Of a DNA stretch of 64,000 nucleotides, positions 54,466-63,592 are shown in pieces; within the stretch, counting starts at the first letter, position 1; every line of letters starts with the position of its first letter. The stretch covers positions 17,308-81,307 of the forward strand of contig JAHEZE010000002.1 of assembly GCA_023251235.1 (NCBI GenBank), read 5' to 3'. The stretch is from Sphingobacteriales bacterium. Lineage in GTDB: Bacteria; Bacteroidota; Bacteroidia; Chitinophagales; Chitinophagaceae. The translations under genes were made by a program, and so were the position numbers. A model generated the notes under the pieces. It was given only the letters and a program-made list of their open reading frames with translations. It was not told the DNA's origin and did no database searches.

Positions 54466-55080
54466 TTAATTACCAGTACCCGCAGCTTCAGTAGCCTTGA
54501 TAAGCAATTCTTCATCTTTAAAAAGATCTACCATGGCAAACCTCCTTACGTCATTGATTGTCATTTCATCAAGAATATCTACTGTGTTTTTATAAGTTGC
54601 TTCTGCATTCGGCTTGATCACAACAACAAGGTCCTGGTCAAGACAGGAGGTCTTATCCCCACCATGCTTTGCCCATATTTCCTGGCATTTTGCATCATGC
54701 TGATGAATGCTCATTACTTGTTTTTTCTTATCAATGATTACACCTCTAATGTCCTTGAATGAGGATGATTTGAAATTCGAAGCATCAGGCAACAGTTGTC
54801 CGGCATAATAAAAAACCTCATTGTTTTTGCCAAGTAATATGGTTAATGCCCCTGATTCTTTCGCCTTATTTTGTTCTTCATCTTTATCAGTATCTTTCGG
54901 CATAAAGAGATCCATAGTTGTAGGGCTACTCATTGTGGTAGTGAATATAAAAAATGTTATGAGCAGGAATCCCAAATCCACCATGGGAGTCATATCAACT
55001 CTTGTAGAAAGTTTCTTGGCTTTTTTTACACCCGGGCCTTTTTTATGATCGCCACCGCCGCCTTCATCAATACTTGCCAT
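54466..55080 (-). CDS. exbD: ExbD/TolR-family biopolymer transport protein (second)
   Basis: The 204-residue protein has one N-terminal membrane helix with the ExbD Asp in TPMVDLGFLLITFFIF, then a periplasmic domain. It begins with a glycine-rich cytoplasmic tail (DEGGGGDHKKGPG). It forms the proton-driven motor with ExbB. It is 27 bases after the first exbD gene. Two different ExbD proteins per operon are usual in Bacteroidota. Confidence 0.92.
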   Translation of the reverse strand: MASIDEGGGGDHKKGPGVKKAKKLSTRVDMTPMVDLGFLLITFFIFTTTMSSPTTMDLFMPKDTDKDEEQNKAKESGALTILLGKNNEVFYYAGQLLPDASNFKSSSFKDIRGVIIDKKKQVMSIHQHDAKCQEIWAKHGGDKTSCLDQDLVVVIKPNAEATYKNTVDILDEMTINDVRRFAMVDLFKDEELLIKATEAAGTGN

Positions 55081-55107
55081 AGTTGAATTATTAAATAGTT
55101 ATAAAAA

Positions 55108-55764
55108 TTATTTGGCCTTCTGTTTGTTTCTTATCCTGTATAAGTCGGTTCCCAATGGGGCATCTTCCTGCATGGTAATAAGATTAAACTTATAAATATC
55201 ATTCTTTTTGAATGCACTCAATACCATTTTAAATGAAGGGTATTTAGCATTATTATCACCTTTCACAAGGTATTTAAGTTGTTTACCGGAAAAGGCGCTA
55301 ATTGCATCCCTTACCCAGTAATATAACTGGCCACCTAATGTATCAAGGGGGATACCGTTTTGCTTAACATGTCCCTGTTCTTCTGCCGGAATTGCTAAAA
55401 GCTGTTTTAACGACTCAAAAGGTACTCCAACAGCAGATGTCTTAACAAAATTATTCATCTCCGCTTCTGTAAGTCCAAGATTTCTTGTTGTGTTCAGGTT
55501 TTGGATTATAGTTTTTTTCACCTTAGGATCTTTCTCAGATAAAATGCTGAAGAAGACCCTGCCTGAACTATCAAGTGTCACCATCAAAGCATCACTTTCC
55601 GGAAGTTCTCTGGTGGAAACCGAATTGGGTGTTTTTATTTCAACAGGCTCAGCAGGCTTGAACTTGGTAGCCATGATGAAAAATGTAAGAATCAGGAAAG
55701 CCACATCCACAAAAGGAGTCATATCTACATTAGTACTCTTTTTTGGTATTTTAACACTGGGCAT
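55108..55764 (-). CDS. exbD: ExbD/TolR-family biopolymer transport protein (first)
   Basis: The 218-residue protein has the membrane helix TPFVDVAFLILTFFIMAT with the channel Asp, and a periplasmic domain longer than in E. coli ExbD, with an insertion around residues 90-140. It lies 57 bases after exbB. Confidence 0.92.
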   Translation of the reverse strand: MPSVKIPKKSTNVDMTPFVDVAFLILTFFIMATKFKPAEPVEIKTPNSVSTRELPESDALMVTLDSSGRVFFSILSEKDPKVKKTIIQNLNTTRNLGLTEAEMNNFVKTSAVGVPFESLKQLLAIPAEEQGHVKQNGIPLDTLGGQLYYWVRDAISAFSGKQLKYLVKGDNNAKYPSFKMVLSAFKKNDIYKFNLITMQEDAPLGTDLYRIRNKQKAK

Positions 55765-55821
55765 TTTTTAATCGTTTTAATATTGAGATTCAAAGTTTCA
55801 TAAATTCCATACATCTGCGGC

Positions 55822-56685
55822 TTATTTGTAAAGCGAAGCAAAGCTTTGTGTAAGTGTGAAACCAGATTCATCAATGCCATATGTAATTGAGTCAATCTTT
55901 GTAGTAAATATATTATACATGATCAGGGCAAACGCTGATGTACCGATACCTAAAGCCGTATTATAAAGCGCTTCAGAAATTCCGACAGCCAACTGGGTAG
56001 CAGCTCCGGCACCTCCGCCTTCCTGGCCCAATGCAGAGAAAGAACGAATCATTCCCATTACAGTACCTAACAGGGCAACCAGTGTACCGACTGAAGTGAT
56101 AGTAGAAAGGAAGACCAGGTTTTTTTGCAACATGGGCAATTCCAACGCTGTTGCTTCTTCTACTTCTTTTTGAATTGCCAATACTTTCTGGTCAGTGCCG
56201 AGTTCTGAGTTTGATGTCATTTCTTTATAACGACGTAATCCTGCACGCATCACATTGGCTACAGAACCCCGTTGTTTGTCACACTCAGCCATAGCAGCAT
56301 CAATATTTCTATTGGCGAGATGATATTGTACTTTACGAATAAAATCAGCGATCGATCCGTTTCCTAAGGCCTTGCGGATAGTGAGCCAACGTTCAATAGA
56401 AAAAGTAACCACCATCAGAAACATACCAATCAGGAATGGTATGATGATTCCACCTTCATAAATGCCATTCATAGCACTTTTGGGTTTTTGATGTTTGGGC
56501 CAGAAGCCACCTGAAGGATCGGGAGAATCAAAGCCGCTTGCGGCTCCGAATACAAATCGCCAGATTAGATAACCTACAAAAATGCAAATTATAGGAGCAA
56601 GCCATGAAATGGCATTACTGCTTTTTTTAGCCTGTACAGAGGTTGCTTTCACACCAGCAGTCGCTGTCGGTTTTGTTTCAGCCAT
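55822..56685 (-). CDS. exbB: MotA/TolQ/ExbB proton-channel protein
   Basis: The 287-residue inner-membrane protein has three main hydrophobic stretches and the family core (LPMLQKNLVFLSTITSVGTLVALLGTVMG and TAQLAVGISEALYNTALG-like segments, about 180-250). It builds the pentameric channel around ExbD. It is the first gene of the operon, behind a candidate promoter at 56742-56772. Confidence 0.94.
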   Translation of the reverse strand: MAETKPTATAGVKATSVQAKKSSNAISWLAPIICIFVGYLIWRFVFGAASGFDSPDPSGGFWPKHQKPKSAMNGIYEGGIIIPFLIGMFLMVVTFSIERWLTIRKALGNGSIADFIRKVQYHLANRNIDAAMAECDKQRGSVANVMRAGLRRYKEMTSNSELGTDQKVLAIQKEVEEATALELPMLQKNLVFLSTITSVGTLVALLGTVMGMIRSFSALGQEGGGAGAATQLAVGISEALYNTALGIGTSAFALIMYNIFTTKIDSITYGIDESGFTLTQSFASLYK

Positions 56686-56741
56686 GATCTTAGTTTTTAA
56701 AGTTTAGAAATTTTAAAATTGAATTTTGATTTTCTGGAGCA

Positions 56742-56772
56742 CAATTCTAAGGAAAAAAAATTAAATGCTCAA
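56742..56772 (-). promoter_or_regulatory. Candidate promoter of exbB-exbD-exbD-tonB
   Basis: On the minus strand, TTG (complement of 56770-56772), 20 bases, then TAGAATTG (complement of 56742-56749), one mismatch to TAnnTTTG. The leader would be about 50 bases. Confidence 0.5.
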
Positions 56773-56917
56773 ATGCTTAAAAATATTTTGAATTAAAGGT
56801 TCCAAGTTAAGGATTTTTTGAGTTGAAATAACTCAGAAAACAGGATTTTAAACTTTAGCCAAACGCCAGTTAGCAAGTGATTTCAAAGATTTCCGGAATG
56901 TTTGAATAACAAAATAA

Positions 56918-58192
56918 TTATTCATAACGCAGGGCCTCAATGGGGTTCAGTCTTCCTGCTTTCAGGGCAGGGTATAATCCTGCAAGGAGCCCTACAATTG
57001 AACAAATAATAATCCCCAGAATGACCCAATTCCACGGAACGACAAAACCTGTGTTTATCAGCATGGAAACTCCATTCCCCAGAATAATTCCCAGGATAAT
57101 ACCGAAAATTGCTCCCAATAAACTAATTATTGTTGCTTCAAGCAAAAACTGAGATCTAACTGTTTGGCTTTTCCCGCCAATAGCTTTTACAAGCCCAACC
57201 TCTTTAGTCCTTTCACTTACAGCAACCAGCATTATATTCATGAGTCCAATAGCTGCACCAATTAATGTGATCAATCCTATTACAGTTGCAGTAACAGTAA
57301 TAAACCCGATACTTTTCATGGCTTTTTCCGCTATGCTATCGTTTCTGTCCAATACAAAATTACTTTCCTCAGTTGTTGCCAGTTTTCTGATAGATCTAAA
57401 AACACCTTCTGCCTCACCCATCGCCACCTCCACATTTTTTATATCATCGGTCATGACGGCCATAACATAAGATGAGCCGGAATTGAACTGACGACGGATA
57501 TTTCGATAGCTCGTAAGCACCCGGTTATCCCAACTCATTCCAAAAGAAGATCCCCGACTTTCTAAAACACCTATCACCCTGTATGGAATATTTTGAACCC
57601 TGATTATTGCATTTAAGGCTTTTTCGGGTTTTTCATTAAATAATTTACTTGCAACATCATTGCCCAATACACATACATATCTTGCCGATTGAATATCGGC
57701 AAGATTCAGGTTTCTGCCTGCTAATAGTTTAAATCCATTTAATATTACAAAATTCTCATCCCCCCCGAATAAAAAAACATTAGGACTTGTTTTCTTCGTT
57801 TCAAAAGATACAAGTGCATTACGGCTGGCAAATACTGAAATACCAGTGCTAGATGGGAATTTGTAATTCTTCCTGAAGAGTTCTGCTTCATCAATGGTAA
57901 TCGGTTTGCCTACATTTGACTTTTTTTCTTTCTTACCTTTCTTTTCTTTTTTTAATTCCCTGTCATTATCGCCACCAAAATGAATATTTCTTTCTTTAAA
58001 ACGAACTGTAAATCCATTTGCTCCCATTGTGGAAAAACTATCTGTAAATTTTTGATTAATGGCTTTTATGGCCGTATTTACTAATATAAGCGCCATAATT
58101 CCAAGTGCAATAATGGCAACAGTAAGGCCTGTCCGAAGTTTATTACTGCGAATAGAACGGAATGAAAGAGAAAAAATATCACGAAATCTCAT
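56918..58192 (-). CDS. ABC transporter permease, MacB/FtsX type
   Basis: The 424-residue inner-membrane protein starts MRFRDIFSLSFRSIRSNKLRTGLTV with a first membrane helix, has a MacB-like periplasmic domain (about 50-280), and ends with three helices of the FtsX domain (about 300-424; VAVSERTKEVGLVKAIGG is the usual coupling helix). It would export a lipoprotein, peptide or other amphiphile or work in envelope stress. No ATPase gene is next to it. It follows the nuo operon by 96 bases on the same strand. Confidence 0.9.
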   Translation of the reverse strand: MRFRDIFSLSFRSIRSNKLRTGLTVAIIALGIMALILVNTAIKAINQKFTDSFSTMGANGFTVRFKERNIHFGGDNDRELKKEKKGKKEKKSNVGKPITIDEAELFRKNYKFPSSTGISVFASRNALVSFETKKTSPNVFLFGGDENFVILNGFKLLAGRNLNLADIQSARYVCVLGNDVASKLFNEKPEKALNAIIRVQNIPYRVIGVLESRGSSFGMSWDNRVLTSYRNIRRQFNSGSSYVMAVMTDDIKNVEVAMGEAEGVFRSIRKLATTEESNFVLDRNDSIAEKAMKSIGFITVTATVIGLITLIGAAIGLMNIMLVAVSERTKEVGLVKAIGGKSQTVRSQFLLEATIISLLGAIFGIILGIILGNGVSMLINTGFVVPWNWVILGIIICSIVGLLAGLYPALKAGRLNPIEALRYE

Positions 58193-58288
58193 AACCTATA
58201 AACCGAAAATACAAAAGCTGCTGAAACTTTAAGCTGATTATTTGATGACCGGATGAATTAAATAAAAAAAGAGGTAATAATATTAAAA

Positions 58289-59662
58289 TCAGAAATAATA
58301 CCATTTAAATATTATCTGTGGGTACACCCCCAATAAAATCACAAGAAACGCAACGATGCTAATCGTCCATTTAAAAAACAAGGAAACTTCCAATGATTGC
58401 GCCTCTCCTTCTTTGAAATACATTGCCTGAATTACTCTGAAATAGTAATATACGCTGACTGCAGCCATTACAACAGCCATAATAACCAGCCAGAGATAAC
58501 CACCTTGTTGAACGACAGCTTTCAACATATAAAACTTCCCAAGAAATCCGGCTGTAAGAGGAATACCGGCTAATGAAAGCAGAAAAATAACCGCTGCTCT
58601 TGCTAAAGCAGGTTGACGTTTTGCAAATCCATTAAAACCTTCAAATGTATAGTCTTTCATTTTTATTAAAATGGCAAACAACCCAATAGTCGAAAGATTA
58701 TATGCAATGATGTATAATAAAATACCTTCCATGGCCGGCCCATTTAATGCAAGAACTGCCATCATCATAAAACCTGCCTGCGCTATACTTGAGTAGGCCA
58801 GCATTCGTTTTACACTTTGTTGAAAAACCGCCGTTATATTTCCAATAAATAATGTAAGAGCTGTGATGATTGCAATTAGTAATTTCCATGAATCCCCAAG
58901 ACTGTCAAAAGACAAATAAAATAATCTGATAAAAGCTATAAAACCCGCGGCTTTTACAATGGTGGCCATAAAGGAAGTAAATACTGTTGGCGCACCGTCA
59001 TACACATCAGGAGTCCAGAAATGAAATGGCGCTGCTGATACTTTGAATGACATGGAAAACATCAGCAATATTATTCCAGCTATTAACAATGCTGATGGCA
59101 TGCCTTCCACGATAACAAGGTTTTCGACTGAGAAAGTTCCTGTATAGCCATAAAACATGGTAATACCCATCAACATTAGGCCAGTTGAAAATGCGCCAAG
59201 TAAAAAATACTTCAGGGAAGCTTCATTACTTTTTAAGTTTCTTTTATCGCTGCCGGTCAATATATATAGCGGAATTGAAATAATTTCTATGCCAAGGAAA
59301 AGAATCAGTAAGGAACTGAATGAAGAAGTAAGAATGATTCCGCAAAGAATAAAAAAGATAAGTGCAAAATAGTCGGCAAAATTTATTCCAACCTTTTCCA
59401 TATCTTTTGCAGAAAGTAAAAAGAAAATAAAAGTGCAGCTTAAAATAATGGTGATAAAGAGAAGTGCGAAACGGTCAAAGTTCATCATCCCCCGGATATT
59501 GATATTAAAAAAATGTATACCGTAAGTATCCATCACATTCGCAATTATTGCAAGTAAAAGGCCGGTAACAGCAAGTGTGCGGATAGCAGCGTTTCGTTTC
59601 AGCACCACACCACTGAACATCATCACCACTCCCAATATTGTCAATAATATTAATGCATTCAT
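58289..59662 (-). CDS. nuoN: NADH-quinone oxidoreductase subunit N
   Basis: The 457-residue antiporter-like subunit of complex I has about 14 membrane helices, with FLGIEIISIPLYIL (the key Glu) and a central Lys region (SFKVSAAPFHFWTPDVYDGAPT). It is the last gene of the visible nuoJKLMN run, 16 bases after nuoM. Confidence 0.95.
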   Translation of the reverse strand: MNALILLTILGVVMMFSGVVLKRNAAIRTLAVTGLLLAIIANVMDTYGIHFFNINIRGMMNFDRFALLFITIILSCTFIFFLLSAKDMEKVGINFADYFALIFFILCGIILTSSFSSLLILFLGIEIISIPLYILTGSDKRNLKSNEASLKYFLLGAFSTGLMLMGITMFYGYTGTFSVENLVIVEGMPSALLIAGIILLMFSMSFKVSAAPFHFWTPDVYDGAPTVFTSFMATIVKAAGFIAFIRLFYLSFDSLGDSWKLLIAIITALTLFIGNITAVFQQSVKRMLAYSSIAQAGFMMMAVLALNGPAMEGILLYIIAYNLSTIGLFAILIKMKDYTFEGFNGFAKRQPALARAAVIFLLSLAGIPLTAGFLGKFYMLKAVVQQGGYLWLVIMAVVMAAVSVYYYFRVIQAMYFKEGEAQSLEVSLFFKWTISIVAFLVILLGVYPQIIFKWYYF

Positions 59663-59678
59663 TTGCTTTCTGCCGTTT

Positions 59679-61157
59679 TTATTTTTTCAAAAGATGAATT
59701 ACATTCGATTCTTTCAAAATAAAATTGGTTGTATCCTTTGTCAAATCAAGAAAAGGCTGCGGATACACACCTGCCACAATGATGAGCATCACAATAATTC
59801 CCAAAACAACCTTTTCATTTAACCTGATATCTGTTGCCATTTCTGTCAATAAAATTGTATTTCCGTAAAGAACCTTTTGTACCATTTTCAATACATAAAC
59901 AGCGGCTAATATTATACAGAGGCCTGCTGCCGGAACTATAATCAATTCATACTGGAATAAAGGTGATGAGAAAATTCCACTGAACATCATGAACTCACCT
60001 ACAAAACTATTGGTAAGAGGTAAAGCAATATTAGCCAATGCAATGATTACAAAAAGCATGGCCATCACAGGCGCCTTTTGTGCCAGACCCCCAAGCTCTG
60101 ACATTTTTCTTGTTCCGTATTTACGTTCGATGATTTCTACAATTATCCACAAGCCAATGATGTTAATACCATGATTAAACATCTGGATCATGACTCCCTG
60201 CAAGCTGATAGTTGTTTCAGCAAAAATAGCAATTACCATCAGGCCAATATGAGCAATGGATGAATAGGCAATCAATCTTTTCATATCATCCTGACGAATG
60301 GCAAGCAATGATGCGTAGATCATTCCGATTACGGCTAAAACAGTTACCGTTGTTTCACCATATGCAAAAGAAGCAAAAGGTAAAACGGGAAGCAGCCAAC
60401 GGATAACTGCAAACACTCCCATTTTTGCCATGATGCCGTTAAGCACCATTGTTGTTGCGGTGGGTGCCTGTTCATATGTATCGGGCTGCCAGGTATGCAA
60501 AGGAAATACCGGCATTTTAATTGCAAAAGCAACAAACATCAGCAGGAAAATCCAGCTCTGTGAATTATGCGAAATATTGAGGGCATAAAACGCTGTAATG
60601 TCAAAGGATTTGCTTTCTGTCTGCGATTGCAGATAGATAAGACCTACCAGCATCAATACGGATCCTATAAACGTATAAATAAAGAATTTGAATGTGGCCT
60701 GAATTCTTTTTTCTCCTCCCCAGATGGAACAAAGGAAATAAACAGGTATAAGTGCAAGCTCCCAAAAAAAATAAAATACTAATGCATCCATGGCAAGAAA
60801 CACACCCATTAACCCGGCTTGAGACAACAGCATCAGTGCAAAAAAATTATGTGCATTCTTATATTCATGCCGCCAGGTGGCAACAAAAATTAATGGAAAT
60901 GAAACAGCCGTTAATAAACAAAGAAGTTGACCCATTCCATCTAAGCGGATAGAGAAGGTACTGCCAAGCCCGGGCAGCCAGTCAGCTTTGAACAGGAGAA
61001 GATCTGCATTATTAAAAATAGTAAGCCCAGATATAGAAACCCCCAATGTAAGTAAAGAAGAAATCAAAGCACATGTTTTTGCTGAATTCCCACCTTTAAG
61101 AAAAAAAGTAACCAGTCCGCTCAACAAAGGAATTAATATCAGCAAAACGACTATCAT
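59679..61157 (-). CDS. nuoM: NADH-quinone oxidoreductase subunit M
   Basis: The 492-residue antiporter-like subunit has YFFWELALIPVYFLCSIWGG near residue 128 (key Glu), AFAIKMPVFPLHTWQPDTYEQAP near 215, and about 14 helices. It pumps protons with NuoL and NuoN. It is 17 bases after nuoL. Confidence 0.95.
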   Translation of the reverse strand: MIVVLLILIPLLSGLVTFFLKGGNSAKTCALISSLLTLGVSISGLTIFNNADLLLFKADWLPGLGSTFSIRLDGMGQLLCLLTAVSFPLIFVATWRHEYKNAHNFFALMLLSQAGLMGVFLAMDALVFYFFWELALIPVYFLCSIWGGEKRIQATFKFFIYTFIGSVLMLVGLIYLQSQTESKSFDITAFYALNISHNSQSWIFLLMFVAFAIKMPVFPLHTWQPDTYEQAPTATTMVLNGIMAKMGVFAVIRWLLPVLPFASFAYGETTVTVLAVIGMIYASLLAIRQDDMKRLIAYSSIAHIGLMVIAIFAETTISLQGVMIQMFNHGINIIGLWIIVEIIERKYGTRKMSELGGLAQKAPVMAMLFVIIALANIALPLTNSFVGEFMMFSGIFSSPLFQYELIIVPAAGLCIILAAVYVLKMVQKVLYGNTILLTEMATDIRLNEKVVLGIIVMLIIVAGVYPQPFLDLTKDTTNFILKESNVIHLLKK

Positions 61158-61174
61158 ACTTTATTAAATCTCAT

Positions 61175-63076
61175 TTATTTTCTCAAAAAAAACTGGAATA
61201 CAAAAAATAACAACATACTTAACACCATCAGCAATATATAACTTCCCACTTGCCCGCTTTGCATTAAGCGTAACTGACGGCTGCTGTATTGAACGGCTTT
61301 TCCCACTCCATTTACAATTCCGTCAATAATAAATTTTTCAAACACACTATTCAGAAATCCGGCTAATTTGTTCAAGGGATTTACAATAATCTTATCATAT
61401 AATTCATCCACATACCATTTGTTCTCCAGAATTTTTCCAAAACCCTGAGTTTCACTTCGCTGATAATTTTTAAATTTCAACCAGGCAAACACAATAGCTG
61501 CAATAACCAGAAAAGTAGATAAACCCATTAGCAGATATTCTGTCGAATGAGAAACTGTCGACTCACTATGTTCAGCTATTACAGGTGAAAGAAATGCTGA
61601 AATCTTATCGCCTCCCTGCATAAACACTTCCGGTAAGCCAACAAATCCACCGATGATTGAAAGAACAGCAAGAATTACCAGGGGAATAATCATGACAGAG
61701 GGACTTTCATGCAAATGATTTTTTTGTTCTGCTGATCCCCGGAAAGATCCTGAAAATGTAATGAACAATAACCGGAACATATAAAATGCGGTAAGTAATG
61801 CACCGAATAAAGCGATGCCATATAAAACCGGGTTCTTTTCAAATACACTTAAAAGAATAGCATCTTTTGAAAAGAATCCACTGAAAGGTGGAATGCCTGC
61901 AATAGCAATGCATCCAATTAAGAAAGTGAAATAAGTGATTTTAATCTTTTTGCTTAATCCGCCCATGTTGCGGATATCCTGTTCACCACTCATGGCATGA
62001 ATTACGCTGCCGCTACCCAGGAAAAGTAAAGCTTTGAAGAATGCATGCGTCATTACATGAAATACTGCTGCAGAATAAGCACCTACCCCCAATGCTAAAA
62101 ACATATATCCTAGCTGGCTGATTGTGGAGTAAGCCAATATTTTTTTGATGTCATTTTGTTTCAAAGCAATAGTTGCTGCAAGAATGGCTGTCGCTAATCC
62201 AATAATAGCAACTACATTTTGAGTAACGGGGGCCATTGAATACAATACATTGCTTCGGGCAATCATATAAATACCGGCTGTTACCATGGTGGCAGCATGA
62301 ATTAGCGCTGAGACCGGTGTAGGGCCCGCCATCGCATCGGGCAACCAGGTGAATAATGGAATCTGTGCACTTTTTCCTGTAGCGCCAACAAAAAGTAATA
62401 AAGTAATTACTGTGATATCCGTTGATGAAAATCTGTGGAGTGATTCGGTGGCAAATACGTCACTGAAGTTTACACTGCCCACTTTTGCGATGATCCAGAA
62501 AATAGCAATGAGAAATGCAAGGTCGCCGATACGGTTCATAATAAAAGCCTTGCGGGCTGCATAGTTGTACTCGGTATTTTTAAACCAATACCCGATCAGT
62601 AAATAAGAACAAAGACCCACTCCTTCCCAGCCGATAAAAAGAATAACAAAGTTGGAACCCATTACCAGCAACAACATAAAAAACACAAAAAGATTCAGGT
62701 AGGAAAAATACCGGGCAAAATGTTCCTTGCTTTCATGGTGCATGTAAGATGCAGAGTAAACATGAATAAGAAATCCAACACCGGTAATTATTAAAAGAAA
62801 AAGAGATGAAAGTGCATCGATCTGAAAAGAAAATGGAATGATTAATTTATCAACAGAAATAAAATTAAAATAGTCAGCCGTATAATTGTTTCCGTTTTTC
62901 ACTGAAAAAAAGATCCAGAGGCTAACCAAGAAAGATAAAAACACCACACCGCTACCAATAAAACCGGTAAGAGGTTTTGGCAAAAATTTTCTTCCCAATC
63001 CAATAATCAGAAAACCGATCAGCGGGAAAAATGGAACCAACCAGGAAAAATGCAGTTCATTAATCATAAACCCCAA
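61175..63076 (-). CDS. nuoL: NADH-quinone oxidoreductase subunit L
   Basis: The 633-residue subunit has the antiporter core (GWEGVGLCSYLLIGYWF near residue 150, TGKSAQIPLFTWLPDAMAGPTPVSALIHAATMV near 235) and the long C-terminal lateral helix expected of NuoL. ATGs at 63076 and 63067 are possible. The gap to nuoK holds two palindromes. Confidence 0.95.
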   Translation of the reverse strand: MGFMINELHFSWLVPFFPLIGFLIIGLGRKFLPKPLTGFIGSGVVFLSFLVSLWIFFSVKNGNNYTADYFNFISVDKLIIPFSFQIDALSSLFLLIITGVGFLIHVYSASYMHHESKEHFARYFSYLNLFVFFMLLLVMGSNFVILFIGWEGVGLCSYLLIGYWFKNTEYNYAARKAFIMNRIGDLAFLIAIFWIIAKVGSVNFSDVFATESLHRFSSTDITVITLLLFVGATGKSAQIPLFTWLPDAMAGPTPVSALIHAATMVTAGIYMIARSNVLYSMAPVTQNVVAIIGLATAILAATIALKQNDIKKILAYSTISQLGYMFLALGVGAYSAAVFHVMTHAFFKALLFLGSGSVIHAMSGEQDIRNMGGLSKKIKITYFTFLIGCIAIAGIPPFSGFFSKDAILLSVFEKNPVLYGIALFGALLTAFYMFRLLFITFSGSFRGSAEQKNHLHESPSVMIIPLVILAVLSIIGGFVGLPEVFMQGGDKISAFLSPVIAEHSESTVSHSTEYLLMGLSTFLVIAAIVFAWLKFKNYQRSETQGFGKILENKWYVDELYDKIIVNPLNKLAGFLNSVFEKFIIDGIVNGVGKAVQYSSRQLRLMQSGQVGSYILLMVLSMLLFFVFQFFLRK

Positions 63077-63077
63077 A

Positions 63078-63183
63078 CCCCTAAAGGGGCTTTTTAAACC
63101 CTAAACTCAAATAAGCATATAAGGTTATTATTAAAATTTATTTATATAAAACATGTCCCACCTAAGTTCCCCCTTTAGGGGGA
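63078..63183. repeat. Two CCCCT/AGGGG palindromes in the nuoK-nuoL gap
   Basis: CCCCTAAAGGGG at 63078-63089 and TCCCCCTTTAGGGGGA at 63168-63183 flank an AT-rich core. Repeats of this type are frequent in Bacteroidota intergenic DNA. They interrupt an otherwise tight operon. Confidence 0.6.
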
Positions 63184-63190
63184 CAGGGGG

Positions 63191-63520
63191 CTAATGTTTC
63201 AACCTGTTCAAAAAATTTATATCCACCGAATGAATATTTCTGTACATCATTACAATAATAGCCAGCCCCACACTTACCTCCGCTGCCGCCACTACCATGA
63301 TGAAGAAAACAAATACCTGTCCCTCACTTCCTGCTGATGCATTGATGGCTGCATTCTTCAAATGATGCATCTTTGAAAATGCCACCAGCATGAGATTAAC
63401 TGCATTCAGCATTAACTCAATACACATAAAAATAATTATGGCATTGCGGCGGGTAAGCACACCCACTATTCCAATACAGAATAATGCAAGAGACAGAAAT
63501 ATGTAATAATTGACCGGCAT
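63191..63520 (-). CDS. nuoK: NADH-quinone oxidoreductase subunit K
   Basis: The 109-residue, three-helix subunit has the conserved Glu in [16 protein letters not shown] near residue 35 and a second in [13 protein letters not shown] near residue 78. Length and start ([14 protein letters not shown]) are usual. It stands between nuoJ and nuoL. Confidence 0.95.
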   Translation of the reverse strand: MPVNYYIFLSLALFCIGIVGVLTRRNAIIIFMCIELMLNAVNLMLVAFSKMHHLKNAAINASAGSEGQVFVFFIMVVAAAEVSVGLAIIVMMYRNIHSVDINFLNRLKH

Positions 63521-63548
63521 GTTTGTTTAGCTTTTAGCTTTCAGCCAT

Positions 63549-63575
63549 TAGCTGTTAGCTAAAAGCTAACAGCTA
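63549..63575. repeat. Perfect 12-bp palindrome in the nuoJ-nuoK gap
   Basis: TAGCTGTTAGCT, AAA and AGCTAACAGCTA form an exact stem with a 3-base loop. It lies 17 bases past the nuoJ stop and 28 bases before nuoK, without a T run after it, so an mRNA-processing or stability site is more likely than a terminator. Confidence 0.6.
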
Positions 63576-63592
63576 TGGTCTATCAGCTTTCT

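Noticed and set aside
56810..56850. GAGTT/AACTC hairpin after the permease gene as terminator
   Set aside because: The stem is only 5 bp and on the gene's strand it is followed by A, not T residues.
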